Origin: Oscillospiraceae bacterium
Lineage (GTDB): Bacteria > Bacillota > Clostridia > Oscillospirales > Acutalibacteraceae
Assembly (NCBI GenBank): GCA_003526845.1
Contig: DPVM01000007.1
Coordinates: 107,174-171,173, forward strand
Direction: 5' to 3'
DNA: 64,000 nucleotides
Of this stretch, positions 41,361-50,979 are shown in pieces. Numbering within the stretch: position 1 is the stretch's first letter; every line of letters begins with the position of its first letter. The translations under genes and the position numbers were made by a program. The notes below the pieces were generated by a model. That model was not told the origin of the DNA and did not search any database. It was given only the letters and a program-made list of their open reading frames with translations.

Positions 41361-42938
41361 ATGTCTGAATATCGACTAAACGGAAAAGAGTCGCTCGGCA
41401 TCGAGTTCGGCTCAACAAGAATCAAAGCGGTTCTTGTTGATGAAAACTGCAATCCGATTGCCTCGGGCGGTCATACATGGGAAAATCGCCTTGAAAACGG
41501 CTATTGGACTTATCATAACGATGATATTTGGCTCGGCCTTCAGGATGCTTATTCAAAACTCAATGCCGATTGTGTTGAAAAATTCGGCTCACCTATAAAA
41601 AATCTTGCATCACTCGGATTTTCGGCTATGATGCACGGCTATCTGCCGTTCGATAAAAATGGCAATCAACTTGCCGAATTCAGAACTTGGCGTAATACCA
41701 CCACCGCTCCTGCGGCTCAAAAACTCACTGCCTTGTTTGATTTCAACATTCCGCAAAGGTGGAGCGTTGCTCATTTGTACCAAGCTGTTCTCAACGGCGA
41801 GGAGCATGTTGCCGATATTGACTATCTCACAACGCTTGCAGGCTATGTTCATTGGAAACTGTCGGGCATAAAAGCTGTCGGCGTCGGCGAGGCATCGGGT
41901 ATGTTCCCGATTGACAGCCAAACAAATACATATAATGCCGAAATGGTTAAAAAATTTGATTCAATTTGCGAAATAAAGGCTTTGCCGTGGAATATTCTCG
42001 ACATTCTCCCTCGTGTAGCAACGGCAGGCGACAATTGCGGATATTTGACTAAGGAGGGCGCGGCTTTTCTCGATGTCAGCGGCAATTTGCAATCGGGTGT
42101 TCCGATGTGTCCGCCCGAGGGCGACGCAGGCACCGGTATGGTTGCCACAAACAGCGTCAGCATCAAAACTGGCAATGTCTCTGCCGGAACTTCGATTTTC
42201 TCTATGATAGTTTTGGAAAAACAGCTTTCCAAAGTTTATGAAGAGATTGATATGGTTACAACTCCTGCCGGCAAGCCTGTTGCCATGGTGCATTGCAACA
42301 ACTGTTGCACAGATTTGGATTATTGGGTCAATTTGTTTGCCGATTTTGCAGGCAAGTCAGGCTCAAATCTCACAAAGCCGCAAATATACGATTTGCTTTA
42401 CAACACCGCTCTTGACGGCGACAGCGATTGCGGCGGCGTTGTCAATTTCAACTACTTCTCAGGCGAGCCGGTTTCTCATACCGAGGACGGCAGACCGATG
42501 TTCCTGCGCTCTCAAAATTGCAATTTTAATTTGCCTAATTTTATGCGCGCTCAAATTTATTCGACTATAGCTACCCTCAAATTGGGTATGGAAATTCTCG
42601 AAAACGAAAATGCAAAAATCGACTGCCTTATGGGTCACGGCGGATTGTTCAAAACAGATTATGTCGGTCAAAGGTTTATGGCAGGTGCTATGAATACACC
42701 CGTCACCGTTACAAAAACAGCAGGCGAGGGCGGCGCGTGGGGTATGGCGGTGCTTGCCGCATATTCCGTTTGCGACAGCAAGCTGCCGCTTGACGAATAT
42801 CTGCGTGACTTCGTTTTCGCCGACTGCGAGTCAACAACCGTTGAGCCTGTTGCCTCGGATGTCGAGGGCTTTAACAAATATATGAAACTTTATAAATCTG
42901 CTTTAGAAGTCGAAAAATCAGCATACAAAAATATTTAA
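41361..42938 (+). CDS. FGGY-family carbohydrate kinase, probable L-ribulokinase
   Basis: 525 residues of the FGGY fold: the phosphate loop LGIEFGSTRIKAVLVDE near 12, the sugar-binding SAMMHGYLPFD near 88, a second phosphate region GNVSAGTSIFSMIV near 272, and the adenosine motif CLMGHGGLFKTDYVGQRF near 418. Sequence alone suggests a xylulokinase-like group, but its place directly before araA and araD (12 bases) makes L-ribulose the likely substrate. Unlike classic AraB it lies first in the operon and is of xylulokinase-like style. CGGAGG precedes the ATG. Confidence 0.85.
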   Translation: MSEYRLNGKESLGIEFGSTRIKAVLVDENCNPIASGGHTWENRLENGYWTYHNDDIWLGLQDAYSKLNADCVEKFGSPIKNLASLGFSAMMHGYLPFDKNGNQLAEFRTWRNTTTAPAAQKLTALFDFNIPQRWSVAHLYQAVLNGEEHVADIDYLTTLAGYVHWKLSGIKAVGVGEASGMFPIDSQTNTYNAEMVKKFDSICEIKALPWNILDILPRVATAGDNCGYLTKEGAAFLDVSGNLQSGVPMCPPEGDAGTGMVATNSVSIKTGNVSAGTSIFSMIVLEKQLSKVYEEIDMVTTPAGKPVAMVHCNNCCTDLDYWVNLFADFAGKSGSNLTKPQIYDLLYNTALDGDSDCGGVVNFNYFSGEPVSHTEDGRPMFLRSQNCNFNLPNFMRAQIYSTIATLKLGMEILENENAKIDCLMGHGGLFKTDYVGQRFMAGAMNTPVTVTKTAGEGGAWGMAVLAAYSVCDSKLPLDEYLRDFVFADCESTTVEPVASDVEGFNKYMKLYKSALEVEKSAYKNI

Positions 42939-42950
42939 GGAGAAATATAT

Positions 42951-44423
42951 ATGGCTATTAAGGATTATGAATTTTGGTTTGTTGTCGGAACGCAGTTCCT
43001 CTACGGCGAAGAGATTTTTGACGTAATCAACGACCATGCCGCTCAAATGGCGGCAGAGTGGAGCGAAAAACTCCCTTGCAAGGTTGTTGCAAAACCTTGC
43101 GTTAAAACATCAAAGGAAATTCTCACCGTTATGCAACAGGCAAACAACGATGAAAAATGCGCAGGCGTTATCACTTGGATGCATACTTTCTCACCGTCAA
43201 AGATGTGGATTGCCGGCTTTAACGCTCTTGAAAAGCCGTACCTTCATGTAAACACACAGTTCAACCGCGATATTCCGTGGGACGATATTGATATGGACTT
43301 TATGAATCTCAATCAGTCTGCTCACGGCGACAGAGAGCACGGCTATATCGCCGCTCGTATGCGCTTAAAGCAAAAGGTTGTCGCAGGCTATTGGAAGGAT
43401 GAAACATTCCAAAACAAAATGGGCGTTTGGATGCGTGCCGCAGTCGGCGCCGCAGAGTCAAGAAAGCTCCGCGTTTTGCGTATATCCGATAATATGCGTA
43501 ATGTTGCCGTTACAGACGGCGATAAAATCGAGGCTCAAATCAAACTCGGCTGGCAGGTTGACCATTACGGCGTAGGCGATATTATTAAGCTCGTAGATGC
43601 CGTTACCGAGGACGAAATCGACGCCCAAATGGCTGAATACAATAAATATTACGAAATGGATACCGACAATATCGACTCCGTTCGCTATCAGGCGAGGGAA
43701 GAGGTCGCTATTAAAAAATTCCTCGATAAAGAGGGATTCGGCGCATTCCATACAAACTTTGAGGATTTGCAGGGACTTCGTCAGCTCCCCGGTCTTGCAT
43801 CGCAGGACCTTATGCGTCAGGGCTACGGCTTCGGCGCAGAGGGCGACTGGAAAGTTGCCGCAATGACAAGAATTATGAAACAAATGGCAGAGGGCTTGCA
43901 GGGCGGCACGGCGTTTATGGAGGATTATACATATCACTTTGAGCCGGGCAACGAAATGCTCCTCGGCTCTCATATGCTTGAGGTTTGTCCGACAGTTGCC
44001 GCAAACAAGCCGAAAATTCAAGTTCATCCGCTCGGTATCGGCGACAGAGAAGACCCGGCACGCCTTGTGTTTAAAGCGCAAACAGGCAACGCAATCGTTG
44101 TAACTCTTGTCGATATGGGCGACAGACTCAGAATGATTGTAAACGATGTAGAATGTAAGGAGCAGGTAAACGAAATGCCAAAGCTCCCGGTTGCAGGCGT
44201 TTTGTGGAAACCGCTCCCGTGCCTTCAAACCTCGGCTGAGGCTTGGATTTATGCCGGCGGTGCTCACCATTCGGTGCTTTCATATTCACTCACGGCAGAG
44301 CATATGCGCGATTTTGCCGAGATTATGGGCATTGAGTTTGTTTATATTAATAAGGATACCGAAATCAATTCGTTCAGAAAAGAATTATTCTATAACGATG
44401 TTGCATATAAATTAGGAATGTAG
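42951..44423 (+). CDS. araA: L-arabinose isomerase
   Basis: 490 residues, close to the family's usual length. It begins KDYEFWFVVGTQFLYGEE, with ITWMHTFSPSKMWIAG near 83, HVNTQFNRDIPWDDIDMDFM near 103 and QSAHGDREHGYI near 124. It also has FHTNFEDLQGLRQLPGLA near 265 and EDYTYHFEPGNEMLLGSHMLE near 325, which hold the manganese ligands and catalytic Glu residues. It converts L-arabinose to L-ribulose. AAGGAG precedes the ATG. Confidence 0.97.
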   Translation: MAIKDYEFWFVVGTQFLYGEEIFDVINDHAAQMAAEWSEKLPCKVVAKPCVKTSKEILTVMQQANNDEKCAGVITWMHTFSPSKMWIAGFNALEKPYLHVNTQFNRDIPWDDIDMDFMNLNQSAHGDREHGYIAARMRLKQKVVAGYWKDETFQNKMGVWMRAAVGAAESRKLRVLRISDNMRNVAVTDGDKIEAQIKLGWQVDHYGVGDIIKLVDAVTEDEIDAQMAEYNKYYEMDTDNIDSVRYQAREEVAIKKFLDKEGFGAFHTNFEDLQGLRQLPGLASQDLMRQGYGFGAEGDWKVAAMTRIMKQMAEGLQGGTAFMEDYTYHFEPGNEMLLGSHMLEVCPTVAANKPKIQVHPLGIGDREDPARLVFKAQTGNAIVVTLVDMGDRLRMIVNDVECKEQVNEMPKLPVAGVLWKPLPCLQTSAEAWIYAGGAHHSVLSYSLTAEHMRDFAEIMGIEFVYINKDTEINSFRKELFYNDVAYKLGM

Positions 44424-44433
44424 GATTAAAATT

Positions 44434-45144
44434 ATGTTGGAAGAATTAAAGCAAAAGGTGCTCGAGGCAAATCTCAAACTCGTTGATTACGGTTTGGTTG
44501 TCCTCACCTGGGGTAATGTTTCCGCAATTGATAGGGAAAAGGGCTTGTTTGTAATCAAGCCGTCAGGTGTTCCTTATGATAAAATGACTGCCGACGATAT
44601 GGTTGTTATGGATTTAAACGGAAATAAGATTGAGGGCGACCTCAACCCCTCATCGGATACACCGACTCATCTCGAGTTGTATAATAAATTTGAAAATATC
44701 GGCGGTATCGTTCACACTCATTCTTCATGGGCATGCTCGTGGGCGCAGGCAGGCAGAGATATTCCTGCCTACGGCACAACTCACGCCGATTTTGCAAACG
44801 GTGCCGTTCCGTGCACAAGAGGGCTTACTGAGCAGGAAGTTCGTGGTGAGTATGAGCTTAATACCGGCAAGGTTATTGTCGAAGAGTTCAAAAAACGCGG
44901 CATTTCTCCCGAGGAGTGTCCTGCCGTCCTGATTCACCGTCACGGTCCGTTCGCTTGGGGTAAGGATGCTTTTAAAGCAGTAGAAAATGCCCTTATCCTT
45001 GAAGAGATAGCTAAAATGGCGTCAAGAACCGAAAGAGTTGCTGCTATGAGCGACGATTCCGATATAGGTATTGAAAGCTATTTGCTTGATAAACACTACC
45101 AAAGAAAGCATGGAAAAAATGCTTACTACGGTCAGAATAAATAG
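44434..45144 (+). CDS. araD: L-ribulose-5-phosphate 4-epimerase
   Basis: 236 residues of the class II aldolase/epimerase fold: LTWGNVSAIDREKG near 25, VIKPSGVPYDKM near 41, the zinc ligands in VHTHSSWACSWAQAG near 95, DIPAYGTTHADFANG near 110, and IHRHGPFAWGKD near 168. It produces D-xylulose 5-phosphate for the pentose phosphate pathway. Ten bases after araA. It is a close functional relative, but not a copy, of the double aldolase protein at the start of the window. Confidence 0.96.
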   Translation: MLEELKQKVLEANLKLVDYGLVVLTWGNVSAIDREKGLFVIKPSGVPYDKMTADDMVVMDLNGNKIEGDLNPSSDTPTHLELYNKFENIGGIVHTHSSWACSWAQAGRDIPAYGTTHADFANGAVPCTRGLTEQEVRGEYELNTGKVIVEEFKKRGISPEECPAVLIHRHGPFAWGKDAFKAVENALILEEIAKMASRTERVAAMSDDSDIGIESYLLDKHYQRKHGKNAYYGQNK

Positions 45145-45154
45145 GAGGAAACAT

Positions 45155-46852
45155 ATGAAAAAAGCATTAATGACAATTTCGACCGCAATTGTGTTTGCTG
45201 TTTGCTGTCTTTTGGGCGTTACCGCATATGCAACCGAAACAACGGATATTTCGTCTGCAAGTGTTTCGCTCAGTCAGTCGTCATATACATACAACGGCTC
45301 ACAGCATAAGCCGAGCGTAACGGTTAAAATCGCCGTTCCTGCAACCGAAACAGAAGCTGCGGGCGAAAAAACACTCACTCTCGGCACAGATTACACCGTT
45401 GCGTATTCAAACAATATCAACCATGGCACTGCAACCGTTACCGTAACAGGTACGGGTGCATACAGCGGTTATGTTTCAAAGAATTTTAAAGTCAACGCCG
45501 CATCAATCAGCTCGCCGAAGGTTACCGTTGTTTCCGACGCAGTTGCAGGCAAAGCGCCGAAACTTAAGCTCACCTTTAACGGCGCAACGCTTAAAGAGGG
45601 CACTGATTATACAATCTCTGCCTCAAATTACAAAAAAGCAGGCTACAAAACCTGCAAGGTTGTTATCAACGGTAAAAGCAATTTCACAGGCTCAAAAACA
45701 TTGGCTCTTAATGTTAAACCCGCAAAGGTTTCGGGTTTTGATACAGGCGAGAGAACAAATACTTCTGTTGTAGTTAAGTGGGCGTCACAAAAAAATACAG
45801 GCGCTACACATTACAGACTCTATATGTGTGACAGCAAGGGTGGCAACTCAAAATATCTCGCAGAGGTTAAATCAACTTATTGCAGGGTTACCGGTCTTAA
45901 AAACAACTCCGTTTGCTGTTTCAGAGTTATGCCTGTTTACAAGGCGGGCAAAAAAACCGTCTGCGGCGATTTGAGTGCGATTTATACAACAGCAACACGC
46001 CCAAATGCCGTTACAAACAACAAAACAACCAAAACCAAAAACAGCAAAAAGCTTGTTGTCGGCTGGAATAAAATTTCTTGCTCAGGTTATACAATTCAGT
46101 ATTCAACCGATAAAAACTTCAGAAAAGGCGTTAAAACAACAAATGTTGCATACAACAAAACTTCTGCCTCAATTTCAATTCCGAAAACAAGCAAGACTTA
46201 TTATGCAAGAATCAAAGCTTACAAGAAGTATAAATCGGGCGATAAAACCATAACAATCTACGGCAATTGGAGCAAAACGCTTTCAACTTCATATTCAAAT
46301 TGCTATGAGTATTACACCACGAGTTATGTTAAAAATGCAAACAGAACAAAAAATCTTCAGCTTGCCTGCAAGGCAATCAACGGCACTGTACTCAAACCGG
46401 GCGAAACTTTCTCGTTCAATAAGGTTGTAGGCAAGAGAACTGCAGCAAAGGGCTATAAGCCGGCAACAATCTTTACCGGCGGCTCAGGCACTGCTCAAAG
46501 CCTCGGCGGCGGTGTTTGCCAGGTTGCGTCAACAATGTTTAACGCTGCACTTTATTCAAACTTCAAAATTGTTGAGCGTTCACAGCACAGCCAAAGAGTT
46601 TCGTACTGTCCGCTTGGCAGAGATGCTGCAATCTATTGGGGCTCAAAAGATTTCAAGTTTAAAAACACAAGCGGCTATCCCGTTAAGATTAAAATGACCT
46701 GCTCAAACGGCAAACTTACATGTGCATTCTACACAAGCTATAATGTATCGCCTCCGAAAGTAACTCTTAAAGTTTCACGAAGCGGCAAAAAATTCACATT
46801 AAGACGCTATGTCAACGGCAAGGTTAATTACACAACAAAATCCAAGTATTAA
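45155..46852 (+). CDS. Secreted VanW-domain protein with Ig-like/fibronectin-type repeats
   Basis: About 565 residues. AGGAGG precedes the ATG at 45155. A signal peptide (KKALMTISTAIVFAVCCLLG, ending TAYATE near 27) leads to two beta-sandwich repeats of about 80 residues (SYTYNGSQHKPSVTV, then APKLKLTFNGATLKEGTDYT). Two fibronectin type III-like domains follow at about 195-385 (SVVVKWASQKNTGATHYRLY, VVGWNKISCSGYTIQYST), then a C-terminal VanW domain (about 390-535) with VLKPGETFSFNKVVG and SLGGGVCQVASTMFNAALYS. VanW domains occur on clostridial envelope proteins and are thought to interact with the cell wall. It is the last gene of the arabinose operon, an unusual partner. Confidence 0.82.
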   Translation: MKKALMTISTAIVFAVCCLLGVTAYATETTDISSASVSLSQSSYTYNGSQHKPSVTVKIAVPATETEAAGEKTLTLGTDYTVAYSNNINHGTATVTVTGTGAYSGYVSKNFKVNAASISSPKVTVVSDAVAGKAPKLKLTFNGATLKEGTDYTISASNYKKAGYKTCKVVINGKSNFTGSKTLALNVKPAKVSGFDTGERTNTSVVVKWASQKNTGATHYRLYMCDSKGGNSKYLAEVKSTYCRVTGLKNNSVCCFRVMPVYKAGKKTVCGDLSAIYTTATRPNAVTNNKTTKTKNSKKLVVGWNKISCSGYTIQYSTDKNFRKGVKTTNVAYNKTSASISIPKTSKTYYARIKAYKKYKSGDKTITIYGNWSKTLSTSYSNCYEYYTTSYVKNANRTKNLQLACKAINGTVLKPGETFSFNKVVGKRTAAKGYKPATIFTGGSGTAQSLGGGVCQVASTMFNAALYSNFKIVERSQHSQRVSYCPLGRDAAIYWGSKDFKFKNTSGYPVKIKMTCSNGKLTCAFYTSYNVSPPKVTLKVSRSGKKFTLRRYVNGKVNYTTKSKY

Positions 46853-46878
46853 TATTTAGTCAATATTGATAAAATTCA

Positions 46879-46906
46879 ACAGCGCGGTTCGTTCCGCGCT
46901 GTTTTT
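46879..46906 (+). terminator. Terminator of the arabinose operon
   Basis: ACAGCGCGG and CCGCGCTGT flank TTCGT, ending in T5. Confidence 0.85.
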
Positions 46907-46911
46907 ATAAT

Positions 46912-46950
46912 GCAAAAAAATACTGTGCCGTTAAGACACAGTATTTTTGT
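46912..46950 (-). terminator. Terminator of the arginine operon
   Basis: AAATACTGTG pairs with CACAGTATTT; on the minus strand a run of T7 follows. It abuts the last codon of the carB-dapF gene. Confidence 0.8.
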
Positions 46951-49900
46951 TTAGTATTCAATTTCGCCCTTGTAAACAAGGTTTGTGTTGCCTGTGAGCG
47001 TGATTTTTTCGTCGGTGTAGTTGACAATCAAATCGCCGCCGCGGAGCTTAACGGTGATGTTCTCACCCTTTTTGCAGTATCCGTTTTCAACCGCCGCAAC
47101 AACCGCCGCAGCCGCTCCGGTACCGCACGCAAGCGTTTCGCCGTTTCCGCGCTCCCAAACACGCATCTTGATTGTGTTTGAGTTAACCACTCTTACAAAT
47201 TCCGTGTTGACACGCTCGGGGAATATCTCGGCGTTTTCAAACGCTCTGCCGACTGTTTCAATATCAATCTTGTCAACATTGTCAACAAATACAACGCAGT
47301 GCGGATTTCCTGTCGAAACACAAGTGATATTGTATTCCTTGTCAAGCACCGTGTATGGTCTGTTGATTACATTTTCGCCGCTCATAAGAACAGGGATTCT
47401 CTCTGGCTTAAGCTCTGCCTTGCCGATGTCAACGGTTGCCGATGAAACCTTGCCCTCGCGTGTAAATACTCTCACTGTCTTTACACCCGACGCCGTTTCA
47501 ATCGTCATCTCGTCTTTCTTAACAATGTCATTGTCGTAAAGGAATTTTGCAACCGACCTTATCGAGTTGCCTGCCATTTTGCCCTCACTGCCGTCGAGGT
47601 TGAAAATTCTCATCTTTGCGTCAGCAATCTCGCTTGTTTCAATAAGCACAATGCCGTCGCCGCCGATTGAATAGTGTCTGTCGCAAAATTCAATTGCAAA
47701 ACTTTCAGGGCAGGTGATAATTCCGCATTGGTTGTTGAAGAAAATGTAGTCGTCGCCGCAACCCTCCATCTTGGAGAATTTAAGCACGCCTTTTTCTTTT
47801 CTCATATTGTTTATGTCAACAAGCTCCGTGTTTTCCTGATTATAGCGTGATGCAATAATGTCTGCAAGCGCGTTAGCCGTGTCAAGCGATGTCAGCGTTG
47901 CAATGCCGAGCTGATTTGCTCTGTTGTGAAGTTTAATGTAGTCATTGATTGATTTTCTGTCCGATTTTCCGGTGTAAACAATGTAGTCAAGCTTGCCCGA
48001 CTCAACAAGGTCCATAATCGAGTTGTCCTCGCGAAGCTTGTTGACAACCGAAACATCAATTCCAAGCCTTGCAATCTCTTTTGCCGTTTCAGGCGTTGCC
48101 CAAAGCTTTGCACCCAAATCGTCAAGCTTTTTCGCAAGGTTCACAATTTCGTATCTGTCCTGCTTTGTCACGGTGATGAGCACTCCGTGACCGTGCTTGT
48201 TTACATCAACTTTAAATCCTGCGCTTACAAGACCTTTGAATAGTGCCTCTTTGAGATTCTTACCGACGCCCAAAACCTCACCGGTCGATTTCATTTCCGG
48301 TCCGAGCTGTGAGTTAACATCGTTTAGCTTTTCAAAGCTGAATACAGGCACCTTGACCGCAAAATACGGCGGAATATGATACAGTCCCGTTCCGTAGCCA
48401 AGCTCCTTGAGCGATGAGCCTACCATGATTTTTGTAGCAAGTTCAACCATCGGAACACCCGTTACCTTGCTTATGTAAGGTATCGTTCTTGACGCTCTCG
48501 GGTTAACCTCGATTACATAAAGCTCGTTTTGATAAATAAGGTATTGAATGTTTACAAGGCCCTTTGTTCCGAGCGAAAGTGCAAGTTTCTGCGATATGTC
48601 GCAAATTTTGCCGAGCATCATATCGTTTAAATTGTACGGAGGATATACAGCAATCGAGTCGCCGCTGTGAACGCCTGCTCTCTCGATATGCTCCATAATT
48701 CCGGGGATAAGCACATCCTTGCCGTCGCTTATGCAGTCAACCTCAAGTTCCGTACCCATCATATATTTGTCAACAAGCACCGGGTTTTCGATGCCCTGCG
48801 CAAGTATGATTGCCATATATTGCTTAACATCGTCGTCGGTGTATGCGATTGTCATATTTTGACCGCCGATTACATATGACGGCCTGAGCAATACAGGGTA
48901 TCCGAGCCTGTCGGCAGCCTCAAGTGCCTCATCAAGAGTCATAACAGAGGTGCCTTTAGGTCTGCGAATACCGAATTTTTCAAGCAACTCGTCAAATCTC
49001 TCTCTGTCCTCGGCAATGTCGATTGATTCTGCCGATGTTCCGAGAATTTTAATTCCGTTTTCATCAAGAAATTTTGTCAGCTTGATAGCGGTTTGTCCGC
49101 CGAATGCAACTACAACGCCTATCGGCTTTTCAACCTTGATGATATTCATAACATCTTCGTCGGTCAGCGGCTCAAAATAAAGCCTGTCGCCGGTGTCAAA
49201 GTCGGTCGAAACAGTTTCGGGATTGTTGTTGACGAGTATAACCTCGTACCCAAGCTCCTTAAGCGTCCATACGCAGTGAACGGAGGAGTAGTCAAATTCG
49301 ATACCCTGACCGATTCTGATAGGACCGGAGCCGAGAACGATGATTTTCTCTTTCTCGTTGTCGCAAAGTTCGCGTGCCTCGCAGTGCTCGTCATATGTCG
49401 AATAAAAATAAGGCGTTTCTGCGGCAAATTCTGCGCCGCAGGTATCAACCATTTTATATACACAGTTTTTGTGGAACGCAAGGGGATAGCCGCATAATTT
49501 TTCAAGTGCCTTGTCGGGATAACCCAAATCCTTGCCTTTTGAATATTGCTCGCGTGAAAGCGCATTGCCTGCAATTTCCTTTTCATAATCCGCAAGGTTT
49601 TTGAGCTTGTATAAAAACCACTCGTCAATCATCGTGATTTTATGTATTTCCTCAATGCTCATTCCTTCTTTGATTGCCCTGAATACGCTGAATAATCTCA
49701 AATCATCCTGCGCAGCAAGCAACTCGTGAATGTCGCCCTTGTCAACCGCCTTGTTGTTGAGCGTTTCAAGTCCGATTTCAGCACCTCTGACAGCTTTCAT
49801 TATAGCCGCCTCAAATGTCGGAGCAATGCTCATTACCTCACCGGTCGCTTTCATTTGAGTGCCAAGTTTTCTCGATGCTTGCACAAATTTGTCAAACGGC

Positions 49901-50979
49901 CATTTCGGCATTTTTACTACAACATAGTCGAGCGTCGGCTCAAAACATGCGCATGTCTTGCCTGTTACATCATTTTTGATTTCGTCAAGAGTGTAGCCGA
50001 GTGCGATTTTTGTCGTTACCTTTGCAATCGGATAGCCCGTCGCTTTTGATGCAAGTGCAGACGAACGCGAAACTCTCGGGTTAACCTCAATTACGCTGTA
50101 TTCAAATGTCTCGGGGTTGAGCGCAAATTGGCAGTTACAGCCGCCCTCAATTCCAAGCTCTGTTATAATATCAAGCGACGCACTGCGCAGCATTTGATAT
50201 TCCTTGTCGGATAATGTCACCGCCGGTGCGATAACTATGCTGTCACCGGTGTGTACGCCTACCGGGTCAAAGTTTTCCATTGAGCAAACGGCAATAACAT
50301 TGCCTGCGTGGTCACGCATTACCTCAAACTCAATTTCTTTCCATCCTGCAATATATCTTTCAACAAGAATTTGAGTTATGGGGGAGAGCATCAAGCCGTT
50401 TTTGGCGATAATGTCAAGCTCGTGTTTGTTGCGTGCAACACCGCCGCCTGCACCGCCGAGCGTAAACGCCGGGCGAATGATAACCGGGTATCCTATTTCC
50501 TCGGCAATTTTTTCTGCCGTTTCAAGGTCGTTTGCAATGTCCGACGGAACAACAGGCTGGTTGATTTTCACCATTGTGTCGCGGAACATTTGTCTGTCCT
50601 CGGATTTGTCGATAGCCTCGGCGTCCGTTCCGAGCAGTTTGACACCCATCTTGTCAAGGTATCCGTCCTTTGCAAGCTGCATTCCGATTGTAAGTCCGGT
50701 TTGTCCGCCGAGTCCGCAAAGTATTGAGTCGGGGCGTTCTTTTTCAATTATTCTTTTAACCGTTTCTTCTGTGAGCGGCTCAAGATAAATGTGGTCTGCA
50801 AGTGCGCTGTCGGTCATAATCGTTGCGGGGTTTGAGTTGACAAGCACAACCTCAATGCCCTCGTCCCTCAATACACGGCAAGCCTGCGCTCCTGCGTAGT
50901 CAAACTCAGCCGCCTGACCGATTACAATAGGACCTGAGCCTATCATAAGCACTTTTTTTATGTCTTTGATAAGAGGCAT
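46951..50979 (-). CDS. carB: Carbamoyl-phosphate synthase large subunit fused to a DapF-like diaminopimelate epimerase domain
   Basis: 1342 residues against about 1070 for CarB. Residues 1-about 1055 are a complete CarB: first ATP-grasp synthetase half (MIGSGPIVIGQAAEFDYAGA near 12), second half (VLGSGPIRIGQGIEFDYSSV near 557) and the MGS allosteric domain near 935-1050. From Met1059 a full DapF domain of about 284 residues follows in frame: KFSKMEGCGDDYIFF, NLDGSEGKMAGNSIRS, TGNPHCVVFVDN, RVNTEFVRV, ERGNGETLACGTGAAAA. Catalytic Cys1285 is kept; the other catalytic Cys is Ala1136, and the usual GND near the start is GDD. The start overlaps the carA stop (TAATG). An ATG exists at the junction (47805) but has no ribosome binding site. 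Confidence 0.93.
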   Translation of the reverse strand: MPLIKDIKKVLMIGSGPIVIGQAAEFDYAGAQACRVLRDEGIEVVLVNSNPATIMTDSALADHIYLEPLTEETVKRIIEKERPDSILCGLGGQTGLTIGMQLAKDGYLDKMGVKLLGTDAEAIDKSEDRQMFRDTMVKINQPVVPSDIANDLETAEKIAEEIGYPVIIRPAFTLGGAGGGVARNKHELDIIAKNGLMLSPITQILVERYIAGWKEIEFEVMRDHAGNVIAVCSMENFDPVGVHTGDSIVIAPAVTLSDKEYQMLRSASLDIITELGIEGGCNCQFALNPETFEYSVIEVNPRVSRSSALASKATGYPIAKVTTKIALGYTLDEIKNDVTGKTCACFEPTLDYVVVKMPKWPFDKFVQASRKLGTQMKATGEVMSIAPTFEAAIMKAVRGAEIGLETLNNKAVDKGDIHELLAAQDDLRLFSVFRAIKEGMSIEEIHKITMIDEWFLYKLKNLADYEKEIAGNALSREQYSKGKDLGYPDKALEKLCGYPLAFHKNCVYKMVDTCGAEFAAETPYFYSTYDEHCEARELCDNEKEKIIVLGSGPIRIGQGIEFDYSSVHCVWTLKELGYEVILVNNNPETVSTDFDTGDRLYFEPLTDEDVMNIIKVEKPIGVVVAFGGQTAIKLTKFLDENGIKILGTSAESIDIAEDRERFDELLEKFGIRRPKGTSVMTLDEALEAADRLGYPVLLRPSYVIGGQNMTIAYTDDDVKQYMAIILAQGIENPVLVDKYMMGTELEVDCISDGKDVLIPGIMEHIERAGVHSGDSIAVYPPYNLNDMMLGKICDISQKLALSLGTKGLVNIQYLIYQNELYVIEVNPRASRTIPYISKVTGVPMVELATKIMVGSSLKELGYGTGLYHIPPYFAVKVPVFSFEKLNDVNSQLGPEMKSTGEVLGVGKNLKEALFKGLVSAGFKVDVNKHGHGVLITVTKQDRYEIVNLAKKLDDLGAKLWATPETAKEIARLGIDVSVVNKLREDNSIMDLVESGKLDYIVYTGKSDRKSINDYIKLHNRANQLGIATLTSLDTANALADIIASRYNQENTELVDINNMRKEKGVLKFSKMEGCGDDYIFFNNQCGIITCPESFAIEFCDRHYSIGGDGIVLIETSEIADAKMRIFNLDGSEGKMAGNSIRSVAKFLYDNDIVKKDEMTIETASGVKTVRVFTREGKVSSATVDIGKAELKPERIPVLMSGENVINRPYTVLDKEYNITCVSTGNPHCVVFVDNVDKIDIETVGRAFENAEIFPERVNTEFVRVVNSNTIKMRVWERGNGETLACGTGAAAAVVAAVENGYCKKGENITVKLRGGDLIVNYTDEKITLTGNTNLVYKGEIEY

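Noticed and set aside
47805..47805. Separate translation start for DapF inside the carB-dapF gene
   Set aside because: An ATG exists at the junction, but no Shine-Dalgarno precedes it and the frame is continuous, so the fusion reading is preferred.
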